A DNA stretch of 64,000 nucleotides from JAICJR01 sp963848495 (GCA_963848495.1 CAWKDV010000004.1:186001-250000); one strand, 5' to 3'; counted from the first letter of the stretch, positions 42,322 to 50,982 are shown. The notes: generated by a model not told the origin, from the letters alone. Made by a program: numbers and translations.

Positions 42322-43308
42322 TCAGGCCTCGATCACGGCACGCGCGAAATCGTCCGGGTCGAACGGGCGCAGGTCCTCGAGGCGCTCGCCGATCCCGATC
42401 AGCTTCACCGGCACTCCGAGCTCCTGCGCGATCGCCAGCGCGATCCCGCCCTTGGCCGTGCCGTCGAGCTTCGTCAGCACGATGCCCGACACGTCCACCG
42501 CCTCCCGGAACAGCAGCGCCTGGCGCAGGCCGTTCTGCCCGGTGGTGGCGTCGATCGTCAGCAGCGTCTCGTGCGGCGCCTCGGGGAGCTGCTTCTGGAT
42601 CACGCGCCGCACCTTGGCCAGCTCCTCCATCAGGTGCTGCTGCGTGTGGAGGCGGCCGGCGGTGTCGACGATCACCACGTCGTGGCCACGGGCCTGCGCC
42701 GCGGCGATCGCGTCGAACGCCACCGCGCCCGGATCCGATCCCTGCGCGGCTCTCACGATGTCGCAGCCCGCCCGCTCCGACCACTCCACGAGCTGCTCCA
42801 CCGCTGCGGCGCGGTAGGTGTCCCCGGCGGCCAGCAGCACCGACTTGCCGAGCTCCTTCTGGAGGTGCCAGGCGATCTTGCCGATCGTCGTGGTCTTCCC
42901 CGTGCCGTTCACGCCCACCATGAGGATCACCGTGGGATGCGGCCGCAGGTCGATCGTGCCGTCCCCGACGCGCGCCACCTCCGCCAGCAGCTCGGTGAGG
43001 CGGCTGCTCAGCTGCTCGCCGCTGCTCAGGTCGCCGGTGCTCGCCTCGGTCTCGAGACGCTCCACGATCTTCGCCGTGGTGGTGGCGCCGACATCCGCAT
43101 AGATCAGCGTCTCCTCCAGCCGCTCCCAGGTCTCGTCGTCGAGGTTCTGGAACACGGTGGCCTGGAGCTCCGCGCCGAGCGCCTCGCGCGTCTTGGACAG
43201 GTTCTCGCGCAGCCTGCGGAAGAAGCCCCTGCGCTCCTCGGGCTCCTCGGCGGATGGCGGCGGGGCATCCTCGCCGGTGATGAACAGCTCGTGCCAGGTG
43301 CGGGCCAT
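42322..43308 (-). CDS. ftsY: SRP receptor FtsY
   Basis: 328 aa from the ATG at 43308. Short acidic lead (DAPPPSAEEPEERRGFF) instead of a long A domain, then NG domain: MVGVNGTGKTTTIGKIAWHL, LLAAGDTYRAAAVEQLVEW, VIVDTAGRLHTQQ, LTKLDGTAKGGIALAIAQE, KLIGIGERLEDLRPFDPDDF. GTPase partner of Ffh at the membrane. Smc lies upstream and ffh downstream in the same direction. Confidence 0.95.
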   Translation of the reverse strand: MARTWHELFITGEDAPPPSAEEPEERRGFFRRLRENLSKTREALGAELQATVFQNLDDETWERLEETLIYADVGATTTAKIVERLETEASTGDLSSGEQLSSRLTELLAEVARVGDGTIDLRPHPTVILMVGVNGTGKTTTIGKIAWHLQKELGKSVLLAAGDTYRAAAVEQLVEWSERAGCDIVRAAQGSDPGAVAFDAIAAAQARGHDVVIVDTAGRLHTQQHLMEELAKVRRVIQKQLPEAPHETLLTIDATTGQNGLRQALLFREAVDVSGIVLTKLDGTAKGGIALAIAQELGVPVKLIGIGERLEDLRPFDPDDFARAVIEA

Positions 43309-43331
43309 GCGGTCGCGGAGGATAGGCGGTG

Positions 43332-43366
43332 GCTGACCGCTGACGGCAGACCGCTGACCGCTGACC
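43332..43366. repeat. Heptamer repeat between smc and ftsY
   Basis: Five units of GCTGACC with variants GCTGACG and GCAGACC, in the 65-bp gap between the smc stop (43374) and the ftsY start (43308). Unit differs from the CCGCAGT arrays; the period is again 7. Confidence 0.85.
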
Positions 43367-43373
43367 GCGGAGC

Positions 43374-46300
43374 TCAGGCCGCCGCTTCGGCCGATTGCTC
43401 CGCTGCCGGCGGCTGTTCCACCTCGGCGGCGTCGCGCGCTGGGCTCAGGCGGCGGGATACGACCTTCGAGACGCCGTCGCCGCCCATGCTCACGCCGTAG
43501 AGGCAGTCGGCGGCGTCCATGGTGCGCTTCTGGTGGGTGACGACGATGAACTGCGCGCGGTCGGAGAACTGGCGGACGAGCTCGAGGAAGCGGTCGATGT
43601 TGAGGTCGTCGAGGGCCGCCTCGACCTCGTCGAGGATGTAGAACGGGCACGGGCGCGCCAGGAACACCGCGAACAGGAACGCGAGCGCCACGAGCGACTT
43701 CTCGCCGCCGGACAGGAGCGACAGGCGCTTCATGGACTTGCCGGCCGGCGTGACCTCGACCTCCACGCCGGGTCCCTCAGCCGCCAGCTCGTCCTCGGGC
43801 TCCGGCTCCTCGGCGGCAGGGGCCTCGCCGTCGGCCGTGGGCGGCACGGACGCGGCCTCCGGGGCCGGTTCGCCGCCGATCACCGGACGCGGCCCCTCCG
43901 GGTGGACGAGGCGCAGGCGACCGCGGCCGCCCGGGAAGAGGTGCTGCACGACCTCCTCGAAGTTCTTCGCCGCGGCCTCGAACGTCTCCTCGAAGGCCTC
44001 GCGGATGCGGCGGTCGGTGTCGCGGATCAGACCCTGCAGCTCGGTCAGCGCCGACTCGAGGTCGCGCCGCTGCGCCTCGAGCTGCTCGACGTGCTCCACG
44101 GCTTCCTCGTACTCCTGCTTGGCCAGCGGGTTGACCGGCCCGAGCTGCTCGCGCCGGCGCGCGAGGCGCTCCACGCGCGCCTCCAGTTCGGCGCGCGCGC
44201 CCGGCTCCAGGGGTTCCTCCGCCGGAGCGGGCTCGAGGCCCAGGCGCTCGGCGATGCGGCGCAGCTCGGCGGTCTGCTCGGCGGCGCGGTCGCGCACCTG
44301 CTGCGCCCTCACCTCCGCCGCTGTCACGGCTTCAGACGCCTTCCGCAGACGCTCTTGGATCGCCGCCTCCTCCTGCGCGCACGAGCGCAGCTCGGTCGCC
44401 GTGCGTTCGCCGAGCTCCTCGTCCGCCTGCAGCTCGCCCGCCAGCGCGTCGCGCCGCTCGGACACAGCGGCGAAGGCCTGCTCAAGTGCCGCGATCGCCC
44501 GCTCGGCGTCCGCGACCAGCCGCTCCTGGCGCTCGATCCGGGAGCGCAGCGCCTCGGCGCGGCGGCGGCGCTCCACGCGCTCCCGCTCGGCCTGCTCGGC
44601 GAGCCGGCGGTCCGCCCGCAGCTCGGCGGTGAGCTCGGCCTGCCGGACTGCGAGCGCTCCTTCGGCCGGAGCGTCGCGGCGCAGTTGGGCCCGGTGTTCC
44701 AGGCGCCGTACGGCCTCAGCCGCCTCGTCCGCCTCGCGTGCCGCTGAGCGCAGCGCGGAGTCCGCAGAGTCGCGGGCCGCGTCCGATTCGGTGACTCCCT
44801 GTGCAGCGCGCTCGACCTCCTGCAGCGCCTCCTGCTCGCCCCGCGCGGCGGCGGCGGACGCCTCGACGAGACGGTCCCGGCGACCGAGCTGCTCGAGCAC
44901 GCGCTCCTCGCCGCCCGCCGGCGCCTGGCGCAGCTCGCCGGTGGCGCCGAACAGGACGCGGCCGGTGCGGGTGACGGCTATGCCCGTGAAGCCTGCGGGG
45001 AGCCCGTCGAGCGATTCGACCACCCACGCGTCCGCCAGGAGCCGCGCCACGTGCGCAGCCACCGATTCGGCCGGCCGTACGTGGTCGAGCAGCGGCTCGG
45101 CGCCGGACATCGGCGGCGAAGCGGCCTGGCTTTGGATGGCGGCCCGCGCGTTGTTGGCTGCGGCGGCGGCGTCTCCCCCGACAGTGTCTTCCGCGGCGTC
45201 GTCGTCCACGCCGTCGTCGCCCAGAGCGTCCTCGCTCTCCGCTGCGGCGGCGACGCGGCGGGCCCACGAGCCGCCTCCGGTGGGCGCTCCGCCCGGCGGC
45301 AGCAGCGCGCTGCCGCCCTCGTTGCCCGCGGCGTCGAGCAGCTGGTTGGCCTCGCGCAGGTCGGCTGCCACGCCCGCACGCAGGAGCGAGCCGAGCGCGG
45401 CAGCCACCGCCAGCTCGTAGCCCGTCTCCGCGCCCACGTCCTCGGCCAATGAGCGAGCGCCGGCGGGCGCCGTGCCGGCGGCGCGCAGGAAGTGGTTGAC
45501 CGCAGCGAGGTCGGCGCCGACGCGGGCGGCCTCGCGGCGCGCGGCCTCGGCGGCCTGCTCCGCCGCTCGACGCCCCGAGCGGGCATCGGCGGCGGCCTGT
45601 TCGGCGGCGGCGAGCTCCTCGCGGCGCAGCCCCAGTGCGGCGTCGAGCTCCGCACGCCGAGCCTCGGCGGCCTCCTGTTCGGCGCGCAGGCCGGCCAGCT
45701 CGGCCTCGACGCCTGCGGAGCGCTCGCGGTCCAGCTCGGCGAGGGCCTGTTCGAGCTCGGCGATGCGGTCGGCGGCGCCGCCCGGGGCGTCGGCCGCGGA
45801 GGCATCCACCGCGTCGGCCTCGGCGATCAGCTCGAGCTCGCGCCGGCCGCGCTCGCTGTCCTCGGAGGCGCCCGACGCCAGATCGCGGATGCGCTCGAGC
45901 CGCAGCGAGATGCGCTCGGCGGCGGAGCGCGCCCCGAACACCCTGGCGGAGAGCGCCTCGCGCGCGCGGCTGTGCTCCGCGAACGCCTCCTCGGCCGCCT
46001 TGCGGCGCTCCGCGACGGCGGCGAGCAGACCGTCGGCCTCCGCTCGCTCCGAGGCGGCGGCGGTGGCCGCGGCCTCGGCGGCAGCGAGCTCGGCCTCCAC
46101 CGAGCGGACGTCGTCCCGGCGCAGCTCGAGACGCGCTTCGAGCGATTGGCGCTCGAGCCGCTCGTGCAGCTCGGCGGCCTCCGCCTGTCGCTTCAGCGGC
46201 CGCAGCCGCGAGCGCGCCTCGCGCTCCACGTCCAGCGCACGATCGAGGTTGTCCTGCGTCCGTTCGAGCTTGAGCTGGGCCCGGCGGCGGCGCTTGCGGT

Positions 46301-46808
46301 GCTTGCCGAGGCCGGCCGCCTCCTCGATCAGCAGCCGGCGGTCACGCGGCTTGGAGTGGAGGATCGCCTCGACGCGGCCCTGGGAGACGACGGAGTGCAT
46401 CTCCTTGCCGAGGCCCGTGTCGGAGAGCACCTCGAGGACGTCGACCAGCCGGCAGCGGGCGCCGTTCAGGCGGTACTCGCCATCGCCAGAGCGGTCGAGC
46501 CTTCGGACGATCGAGATGTCGGAGAACTCGGACTCGAAGGTGCCGTCCGAGTTGTCGATCACGACCTCGACCTCGGCGGCGTTGCGCGAGGGCAGGCCGT
46601 GCCCGCCCGCGAAGATCACGTCCTGCATCGTCTGGCCGCGCACCGCGAGCGGCGACTGCTCGCCGAGCGCCCAGAGCACGGCGTCGGTGATGTTGGACTT
46701 GCCGGAGCCGTTCGGCCCGACGATCACGGACACGCCGGTCGCGAACTCGAGCTTGGTGCGGTCAGGGAAGGACTTGAAGCCCTTCAGGGCGATGGAGCGC
46801 AGGTGCAT
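43374..46808 (-). CDS. smc: Chromosome segregation protein SMC
   Basis: 1144 aa. N-terminal ATPase half with Walker A IVGPNGSGKSNITDAVLW and R-loop region; two long coiled coils rich in Glu/Ala/Arg (about 165-480 and 650-930) around a hinge at about 500-620, where VAAALGSLLRAGVAADLREA and TGIAVTRTGRVLFGATGELR fit hinge motifs; C-terminal half with signature LSGGEKSLVALAFLFAVF and Walker B PFYILDEVEAALDDLNI. Condenses the chromosome together with ScpA/B. The hinge holds an Asp/Ala-rich insert (EDALGDDGVDDDAAED). Same smc-ftsY order as in many actinobacteria. Confidence 0.95.
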   Translation of the reverse strand: MHLRSIALKGFKSFPDRTKLEFATGVSVIVGPNGSGKSNITDAVLWALGEQSPLAVRGQTMQDVIFAGGHGLPSRNAAEVEVVIDNSDGTFESEFSDISIVRRLDRSGDGEYRLNGARCRLVDVLEVLSDTGLGKEMHSVVSQGRVEAILHSKPRDRRLLIEEAAGLGKHRKRRRRAQLKLERTQDNLDRALDVEREARSRLRPLKRQAEAAELHERLERQSLEARLELRRDDVRSVEAELAAAEAAATAAASERAEADGLLAAVAERRKAAEEAFAEHSRAREALSARVFGARSAAERISLRLERIRDLASGASEDSERGRRELELIAEADAVDASAADAPGGAADRIAELEQALAELDRERSAGVEAELAGLRAEQEAAEARRAELDAALGLRREELAAAEQAAADARSGRRAAEQAAEAARREAARVGADLAAVNHFLRAAGTAPAGARSLAEDVGAETGYELAVAAALGSLLRAGVAADLREANQLLDAAGNEGGSALLPPGGAPTGGGSWARRVAAAAESEDALGDDGVDDDAAEDTVGGDAAAAANNARAAIQSQAASPPMSGAEPLLDHVRPAESVAAHVARLLADAWVVESLDGLPAGFTGIAVTRTGRVLFGATGELRQAPAGGEERVLEQLGRRDRLVEASAAAARGEQEALQEVERAAQGVTESDAARDSADSALRSAAREADEAAEAVRRLEHRAQLRRDAPAEGALAVRQAELTAELRADRRLAEQAERERVERRRRAEALRSRIERQERLVADAERAIAALEQAFAAVSERRDALAGELQADEELGERTATELRSCAQEEAAIQERLRKASEAVTAAEVRAQQVRDRAAEQTAELRRIAERLGLEPAPAEEPLEPGARAELEARVERLARRREQLGPVNPLAKQEYEEAVEHVEQLEAQRRDLESALTELQGLIRDTDRRIREAFEETFEAAAKNFEEVVQHLFPGGRGRLRLVHPEGPRPVIGGEPAPEAASVPPTADGEAPAAEEPEPEDELAAEGPGVEVEVTPAGKSMKRLSLLSGGEKSLVALAFLFAVFLARPCPFYILDEVEAALDDLNIDRFLELVRQFSDRAQFIVVTHQKRTMDAADCLYGVSMGGDGVSKVVSRRLSPARDAAEVEQPPAAEQSAEAAA

Positions 46809-46811
46809 GGG

Positions 46812-47486
46812 CTAGCCGGCCGTCTCCGAGATCCGGTCGAGCGCCCGCAGCGCTGCCTCCTGCTCGGCGCTCTTCTTGGTCCTTCCCTCGCCGCGGCCGA
46901 TCTCCTCCCCCGCCACCTCGGCCACTGCCACGAAGCTGCGGTCGTGCGGCGGGCCCTGCTCCGAATCGATCCGGTAGACGACCACCTCGGCCCGCCGGGC
47001 GAGCCGCTCCTGCAGCACGGACTTGAAGTCGACCGGGTGCTCGAGCGCCTCCTCGACCTGCTCGGCGAAGCCGTCGACCACCGCCGGGGCCACGCGGTCG
47101 AACCCGAAGGCGAGGTAGGAGGCCCCGATCACCGCCTCGCAGATCGAGGCCAGGATGCGGTCCGACTCGATCAGCATCTCGGCGCTCTTGCCGGTGCCCT
47201 CCGGCGCGGCGGCGCGCAGCCGCTCAGGCACGCCGAGGTCGCGAGCCACCTGCGCGCAGGCCTGCCGTGAGACCGCCTGCGCCCGCAGCTTGGTGAGCCT
47301 CCCGGCCCCGTGGTGCGGGAAGCGGGGGAACAGGTCGGTGGAGACCGCCAGGCTCAGCACCACGTCCCCGATGAACGCCAGCCGCTCGTAGGACTCCCAA
47401 CGCTGATCGACCCACGACGAGTGTGTGAAGGCTTGGCGAGCAAGGTCGGTTGGAAGCTCGTCGAGTAGGGAAGCGAGAGTGTCCAG
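46812..47486 (-). CDS. rnc: Ribonuclease III with atypical start and a substituted catalytic position
   Basis: About 224 aa if the start is the CTG at 47486, 4 bp after the acpP stop. Cuts double-stranded RNA (rRNA precursors). Conserved blocks: RQAFTHSSWVDQRWES, YERLAFIGDVVLSLAV (first Glu/Asp pair), LTKLRAQAVSRQACAQVA, ILASICEAVIGASYLAF, HPVDFKSVLQERL, and the dsRNA-binding domain (FVAVAEVAGEEIGRGEGRTKKSAEQEAALRAL, shortened). The second acidic site reads S-x-x-E where most RNase III have D-x-x-E. No ATG, GTG or TTG is in frame before the HSS motif. Translation could be coupled to acpP. Confidence 0.88.
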   Translation of the reverse strand: MDTLASLLDELPTDLARQAFTHSSWVDQRWESYERLAFIGDVVLSLAVSTDLFPRFPHHGAGRLTKLRAQAVSRQACAQVARDLGVPERLRAAAPEGTGKSAEMLIESDRILASICEAVIGASYLAFGFDRVAPAVVDGFAEQVEEALEHPVDFKSVLQERLARRAEVVVYRIDSEQGPPHDRSFVAVAEVAGEEIGRGEGRTKKSAEQEAALRALDRISETAG

Positions 47487-47490
47487 GGCG

Positions 47491-47745
47491 TCAGGGAGCG
47501 TTTTGGGGAGCGTGCGCCGCGACGTACTCGGCGGCTTGGCCGACCGTCTTGATCTTGACGGCCTCCTCGTCCGGGATCCGCACCCCGTAGCGATCCTCGA
47601 GCTCCATCACGAGCTCCACGAGGTCGAGCGAGTCGGCCTCGAGGTCCTCCTTGAAGCGAGTGTTCTCCCCGATCTTGTCGAGATCCACCTCGAGCTCCTC
47701 GGAGAGGTGCTCGCGGATCCGATCCAGCACCTCTTCTCTAGTCAT
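47491..47745 (-). CDS. acpP: Acyl carrier protein
   Basis: 84 aa. Carries growing acyl chains on a phosphopantetheine arm at the Ser of EADSLDLVELVMELEDRYG (DSL motif). MTREEVLDRIREHLSEELEV at the start. The C-terminal tail (EYVAAHAPQNAP) is a little longer than usual. It overlaps plsX by 8 bp, and rnc follows directly: plsX-acpP-rnc-smc is a common order. Confidence 0.94.
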   Translation of the reverse strand: MTREEVLDRIREHLSEELEVDLDKIGENTRFKEDLEADSLDLVELVMELEDRYGVRIPDEEAVKIKTVGQAAEYVAAHAPQNAP

Positions 47746-48733
47746 CGACGGCGACCGTAGCAGTGGGTGCGGATCGCATCGCGTCGCCCGCCTCGAGCGC
47801 GGCGGTCATGCGCTCCAGAACCCGCTCGTCGAGCGACCTCTGGGCGAGGCGCACTGCGTTGGCGATCCCCTCCGCGGAGGAGCCCCCATGCGCGATCACC
47901 ACGATCCCGCGCACGCCCAGGAGGATCGCGCCGCCGGTGGTGTTGGGGTCGAGCTCTCGGCGCAGGCCGCCCACGGCGCCGCGGATCAGCAGGCCGCCGA
48001 GCATCGAAACCGGGCCCGAGCGCGCCGCCTCGCGGATCGCGCCCACGACGGTCCGCACCGTGCCCTCCATCAGCTTCAGCGCCACGTTGCCCGTGAAGCC
48101 GTCGGTGACGATCACGTCGGCCGCGCCGCGGGTCACGTCGCTGCCCTCGACGTTGCCGATGAAGTTCAGTGCGCCCCCCGACTCGGCCAGTCTCGCGTGT
48201 GCCTGCACCACGTCCGGCGTGCCCTTGTTGGGCTCCTCGCCGACGGAGAGCAGCGCCACCCGCGGGCGCTCGACCCCGTGGACCGCCTCCATGAAGGCCG
48301 AGCCCATGTAGGCGAACTGGACGAGGTGCTCGGGGCGCACCTCGACGTTGCCGCCGACGTCGACCATCAGCGCCGGCGCGCCCGGGATCGGCAGCAGTAC
48401 CGCGATGCCGGGGCGATGCACGCCATGGATGCGGCGCAGGTGCAGCACCGAGGCCGCCAGCGCGGCGCCGGTCGAGCCCGCGGAGACGGCGGCGCCAGCC
48501 TCGCCGGCGGCCACCGCCTTCACTGCCCGCACGATCGAGGCGTCCTCCTTCGAGCGCACCGCTCGCACGGGCTCCTCGTGGTTGCCGATCGTCACCGGGG
48601 CGTCGATCACGTTGTCGAAGCCGGCGAGCTCCGCCGCCGGTCCGTACAGCCTGACCGGCACGCCGGCCAGACGTCCGCCCTCGCCGACCGTTGCCGGTCC
48701 GCGATCGGCGCCATTCGCGTCGAGCGCGATCAC
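47738..48733 (-). CDS. plsX: Phosphate acyltransferase PlsX
   Basis: 331 aa from a GTG. Makes acyl-phosphate from acyl-ACP for phospholipid synthesis. MIALDANGADRGPATVGEGG, VSAGSTGAALAASVLHL, GIAVLLPIPGAPALMVDVGGN, VALLSVGEEPNKGTPDVVQA, NFIGNVEGSDVTRGAADVIV, TDGFTGNVALKLMEGT are family blocks. The first motif reads ALDANGAD instead of the usual AxDxMGGD, so the N-terminal glycine loop is altered. Just downstream of rpmF, the usual place. Confidence 0.92.
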   Translation of the reverse strand: MIALDANGADRGPATVGEGGRLAGVPVRLYGPAAELAGFDNVIDAPVTIGNHEEPVRAVRSKEDASIVRAVKAVAAGEAGAAVSAGSTGAALAASVLHLRRIHGVHRPGIAVLLPIPGAPALMVDVGGNVEVRPEHLVQFAYMGSAFMEAVHGVERPRVALLSVGEEPNKGTPDVVQAHARLAESGGALNFIGNVEGSDVTRGAADVIVTDGFTGNVALKLMEGTVRTVVGAIREAARSGPVSMLGGLLIRGAVGGLRRELDPNTTGGAILLGVRGIVVIAHGGSSAEGIANAVRLAQRSLDERVLERMTAALEAGDAMRSAPTATVAVDD

Positions 48734-48746
48734 CGCGCGTAAGTCT

Positions 48747-48932
48747 CTACGACGCGTCCGACGGCGGGAGCACTTCGCGCCCGCCGTAGGTCCCGCAGCT
48801 TGGACAGACCCGGTGCGGGAGCCGGGGCGAGTGGCAGTGCGGGCACACGCTGAGCGAGGGGGCGTCGATCTTGTGCTGCGAGCGCCGCTTGTTCGTGCGC
48901 GCGTGCGATTGCTTTTGCTTGGGAACCGCCAT
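48747..48932 (-). CDS. rpmF: Ribosomal protein L32 (zinc-ribbon form)
   Basis: 61 aa. MAVPKQKQSHARTNKRRSQH at the start and a zinc ribbon with CPHC and CPSC. Zinc-binding form (C+), often replaced under zinc limitation. rpmF-plsX-acpP-rnc order is standard; the usual upstream DUF177 gene is displaced to 49954-50475 by the repeat and two other genes. Confidence 0.94.
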   Translation of the reverse strand: MAVPKQKQSHARTNKRRSQHKIDAPSLSVCPHCHSPRLPHRVCPSCGTYGGREVLPPSDAS

Positions 48933-48955
48933 GCGACGGGCCAGTCTAGCGGGCG

Positions 48956-49087
48956 AGCGAAGCGGTTACGCGAGGCGGGAGGCCGAGCTTCCGGTCGGCA
49001 CCGCGGCCAGGATGGCCGCCCAGCGAAGCGGTTACGCGAGGCCGGAGGCCGAGCTTCCGGTCGGCACCGCGGCCAGGATGGCCGCGC
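48956..49087. repeat. 66-bp tandem duplication between rpmF and the SnoaL-like gene
   Basis: Two head-to-tail units (48956-49021 and 49022-49087) with only a few mismatches. Each contains AGCGAAGCGGTTACGCGAGG and the imperfect palindromes GAGGCCGGAGGCC and CGGTCGGCACCGCGGCC. The unit is a multiple of three and open in several frames, but no gene start or ribosome-binding site supports a protein. It fills the region downstream of the SnoaL-like stop (49092) and upstream of rpmF. Confidence 0.85.
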
Positions 49088-49091
49088 AGTA

Positions 49092-49538
49092 TCACTGCAG
49101 CAGCCCGATCTGGCGCAGGATCGACACCGAATCCGAGTAGACCGTCTTGCGCTTCAGGAGCCCGTTCTCGAACGGCATCACGTCGAGGCCCTTCCACTCG
49201 ATCCGCTTGCCGCTGGGCTCGGCCACCAGGTCACCGCGCCGCATCTCGCGGCTGTGCGTGGCGGTGGCCGTCCACTCCTGGACGACGAGGCCGTCGCGCA
49301 CGTACATCCGCCGCGCGCTGAACGCGATGTCGGGCCATGACTCGAAGATCGCCGCGATGTGGCCGCGTACGTCCTCGCCCTCGGCGGACTCGCCCGCCGT
49401 GTGGTTCTCGAAGACCATGTCGGCGGCGTGCATCGACATGATCGCGTCGAGGTCGTGCGCGTTCCAGGCCGCGTTGTAGCGCTCAATTATCGCGCTCAGC
49501 GAGTCTGGCGAGTCCGCGTCGCTCACTGCGCGAGCCAT
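49092..49538 (-). CDS. SnoaL-like (NTF2-fold) protein
   Basis: 148 aa from the ATG at 49538 (49541 also possible). NTF2-like cone fold: SAIIERYNAAWNAHDLDAIM, SMHAADMVFENHTAGESAEG, GHIAAIFESWPDIAFSARRM, VVQEWTATATHS, KGLDVMPFENGLLKRKTVYS. Proteins of this type bind or transform small organic molecules; some are only accessory. Substrate unknown. Its start codon is only 10-13 bp from the start of the divergent cupin gene. Confidence 0.8.
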   Translation of the reverse strand: MARAVSDADSPDSLSAIIERYNAAWNAHDLDAIMSMHAADMVFENHTAGESAEGEDVRGHIAAIFESWPDIAFSARRMYVRDGLVVQEWTATATHSREMRRGDLVAEPSGKRIEWKGLDVMPFENGLLKRKTVYSDSVSILRQIGLLQ

Positions 49539-49551
49539 CATAATCGGCCGC

Positions 49552-49908
49552 ATGGAGCCCTTCACGATCCTTCACAGCGACGACTTCGAGCGCACCGGCA
49601 AGTGGTCGCTGGCGCGCCGCTCGCTCGGCCTCGAGTCCTTCGGCATGAACGTCGTCGAGATCTCGCCCGGCGAGGACATCCCGGAGCACGACGAGACAGG
49701 CCGCGACCAGGAGGAGGTCTTCATCGTGCTCGAGGGCACCCCCTCGCTCGTGATCGACGGCGAGAAGCACGCCACGCGTCCCGGAACGTTCGCCCGCCTC
49801 GGCGTCGAGTGCCGCCGGACGATGGTGAACGACGGCGACGTGCCCGCGCGCGTCCTCATCGTCTCGGCGCCGCGCACGAGCGGCTACGAGCCGATGGGCT
49901 GGGCGTAA
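49552..49908 (+). CDS. Cupin-domain protein
   Basis: 118 aa. Small beta-barrel: GMNVVEISPGEDIPEHDETG and QEEVFIVLEGTPSLVIDGEK form the first cupin motif with His and Glu metal ligands; RPGTFARLGVECRRTMVN is the second, where the usual His is not clear. Possible metal-dependent isomerase, dioxygenase or simple binding protein. It diverges from the SnoaL-like gene with almost no space; the 3' side carries the CAGAGCG heptamer array. Confidence 0.82.
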   Translation: MEPFTILHSDDFERTGKWSLARRSLGLESFGMNVVEISPGEDIPEHDETGRDQEEVFIVLEGTPSLVIDGEKHATRPGTFARLGVECRRTMVNDGDVPARVLIVSAPRTSGYEPMGWA

Positions 49909-49911
49909 GGC

Positions 49912-49952
49912 CAGAGCGCAGAGCGCAGAGCTCAGAGCGCAGAGCTCAGAGG
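49912..49952. repeat. Heptamer repeat between convergent cupin and DUF177 genes
   Basis: Almost six units alternating CAGAGCG and CAGAGCT, starting 3 bp after the cupin stop and ending 1 bp before the DUF177 stop. The repeat is essentially the whole gap. CAGAGCTC-type units are self-complementary in part. Confidence 0.87.
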
Positions 49953-49953
49953 C

Positions 49954-50475
49954 TTATTCGAAACGCAGTTCCCTGAGCTTCGCCCAGCGCGGGTCAGTCG
50001 GCTGCTCGTGCGCGTGCTCGGCCCCGGCCTGGTTGAGGTTCTCGCCGCACAGCGGGCAGAGCCCCAGGCAGTCGTCGCGGCAGACGATCTGCGCCGGCAG
50101 CGCGAGCGCCAGCGCGTCGTGGGCCCAGGAGCGCAGATCGAGCTGGTCGCGGTCCATGTAGGGCGAGCTCAGCTCGTCGCCGCCGACGTCGTCGGGCTGG
50201 TCCACCTCCCGCGCGTCGACCTCGAGCACCGGGTCGGCCGCCTCGAGGCAGCGCATGCAAGGGCCCCGCAGATGCGCCTGGAAGCGCAGGCGCAGCGCGT
50301 AGCCACTCACCGTGCGGGAGACGTCGAGCCTGACGGGCACCTCCCCCTCGTCCGACTCGTAGCGCTGGCCGCCGAACTCGAACGGGTCGGCGCTGACGTG
50401 CGTATCGATCCGGCGCCCTTCGCCGGAATGAAGAGCCAGGCGCCCGAGATCGAAGATGTCGGTGCGCTGCGCCAT
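49954..50475 (-). CDS. DUF177 (YceD-like) protein
   Basis: 173 aa from the ATG at 50475 (a GTG two codons earlier is possible). YceD-type: FDLGRLALHSGEGRRIDTHV at the start, GPCMRCLEAADPVLEVDARE, then a C-terminal Cys cluster (VCRDDCLGLCPLCGENLN) that may bind zinc. The family is linked to 23S rRNA maturation or accumulation and usually lies just upstream of rpmF; here it is about 1 kb away. Confidence 0.85.
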   Translation of the reverse strand: MAQRTDIFDLGRLALHSGEGRRIDTHVSADPFEFGGQRYESDEGEVPVRLDVSRTVSGYALRLRFQAHLRGPCMRCLEAADPVLEVDAREVDQPDDVGGDELSSPYMDRDQLDLRSWAHDALALALPAQIVCRDDCLGLCPLCGENLNQAGAEHAHEQPTDPRWAKLRELRFE

Positions 50476-50504
50476 CGCCACCTACGGTAGCGAGGGCCTC
50501 GGCC

Positions 50505-50966
50505 TTAGCGGACTTCCGCTTCTTCGCGGCCGGCGAGGCGGTCGCGGCCGCGCTGGACCGCGGCGGTGAACTTCGTGAGGTTGACCTCGAGCGTGTTGAG
50601 GATGTCGTCGGCGTAGTCCTCGGCGCCGAGCCGGATCTCACGCTCGCGGGCGCGCGCCTCCTCGATGATCTCGTCCGCCTGGCGCTCGGCCTGCTTGACG
50701 ACCTCTTCGTTCGAGATCAGGCGCGTCTGCTCGTCGCGCGCCTCCTTGATGATGCGCTCGGCCTCGCGCTTCGCCTCGGCGAGCATCTCCTGGCGCTCCT
50801 TGACGATCCAGCGGGCCTGCTTGATCTCCTCGGGGATCGTGGCCCGCATCTGGTCGAGGATGTCGTAGATCTCCTCCTTGTCCACGCGCACCTGGTCCGT
50901 GAGCGGAACCGGCTTGGCGTTGTGGACGAGATCGTCCAGCTTGTCGATTAGGACCAGGACGTCCAT
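50505..50966 (-). CDS. DivIVA/SepIVA-like coiled-coil protein
   Basis: 153 aa. MDVLVLIDKLDDLVHNAKPV at the start, then a nearly unbroken helix and coiled coil (EEIYDILDQMRATIPEEIKQ, QEMLAEAKREAERIIKEARD, EVVKQAERQADEIIEEARAR). It resembles the short DivIVA-domain/SepIVA-like proteins of actinobacteria that help place septum or cell-envelope synthesis, but the DivIVA membrane-binding start is not obvious. Lies between coaD and DUF177 in the same direction. Confidence 0.75.
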   Translation of the reverse strand: MDVLVLIDKLDDLVHNAKPVPLTDQVRVDKEEIYDILDQMRATIPEEIKQARWIVKERQEMLAEAKREAERIIKEARDEQTRLISNEEVVKQAERQADEIIEEARAREREIRLGAEDYADDILNTLEVNLTKFTAAVQRGRDRLAGREEAEVR

Positions 50967-50982
50967 GCAAACCTCAGTTTCG

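Noticed and set aside
48956..49087. CRISPR array or small repeat protein gene
   Set aside because: Only two units head-to-tail without spacers, and no start codon with ribosome-binding site.
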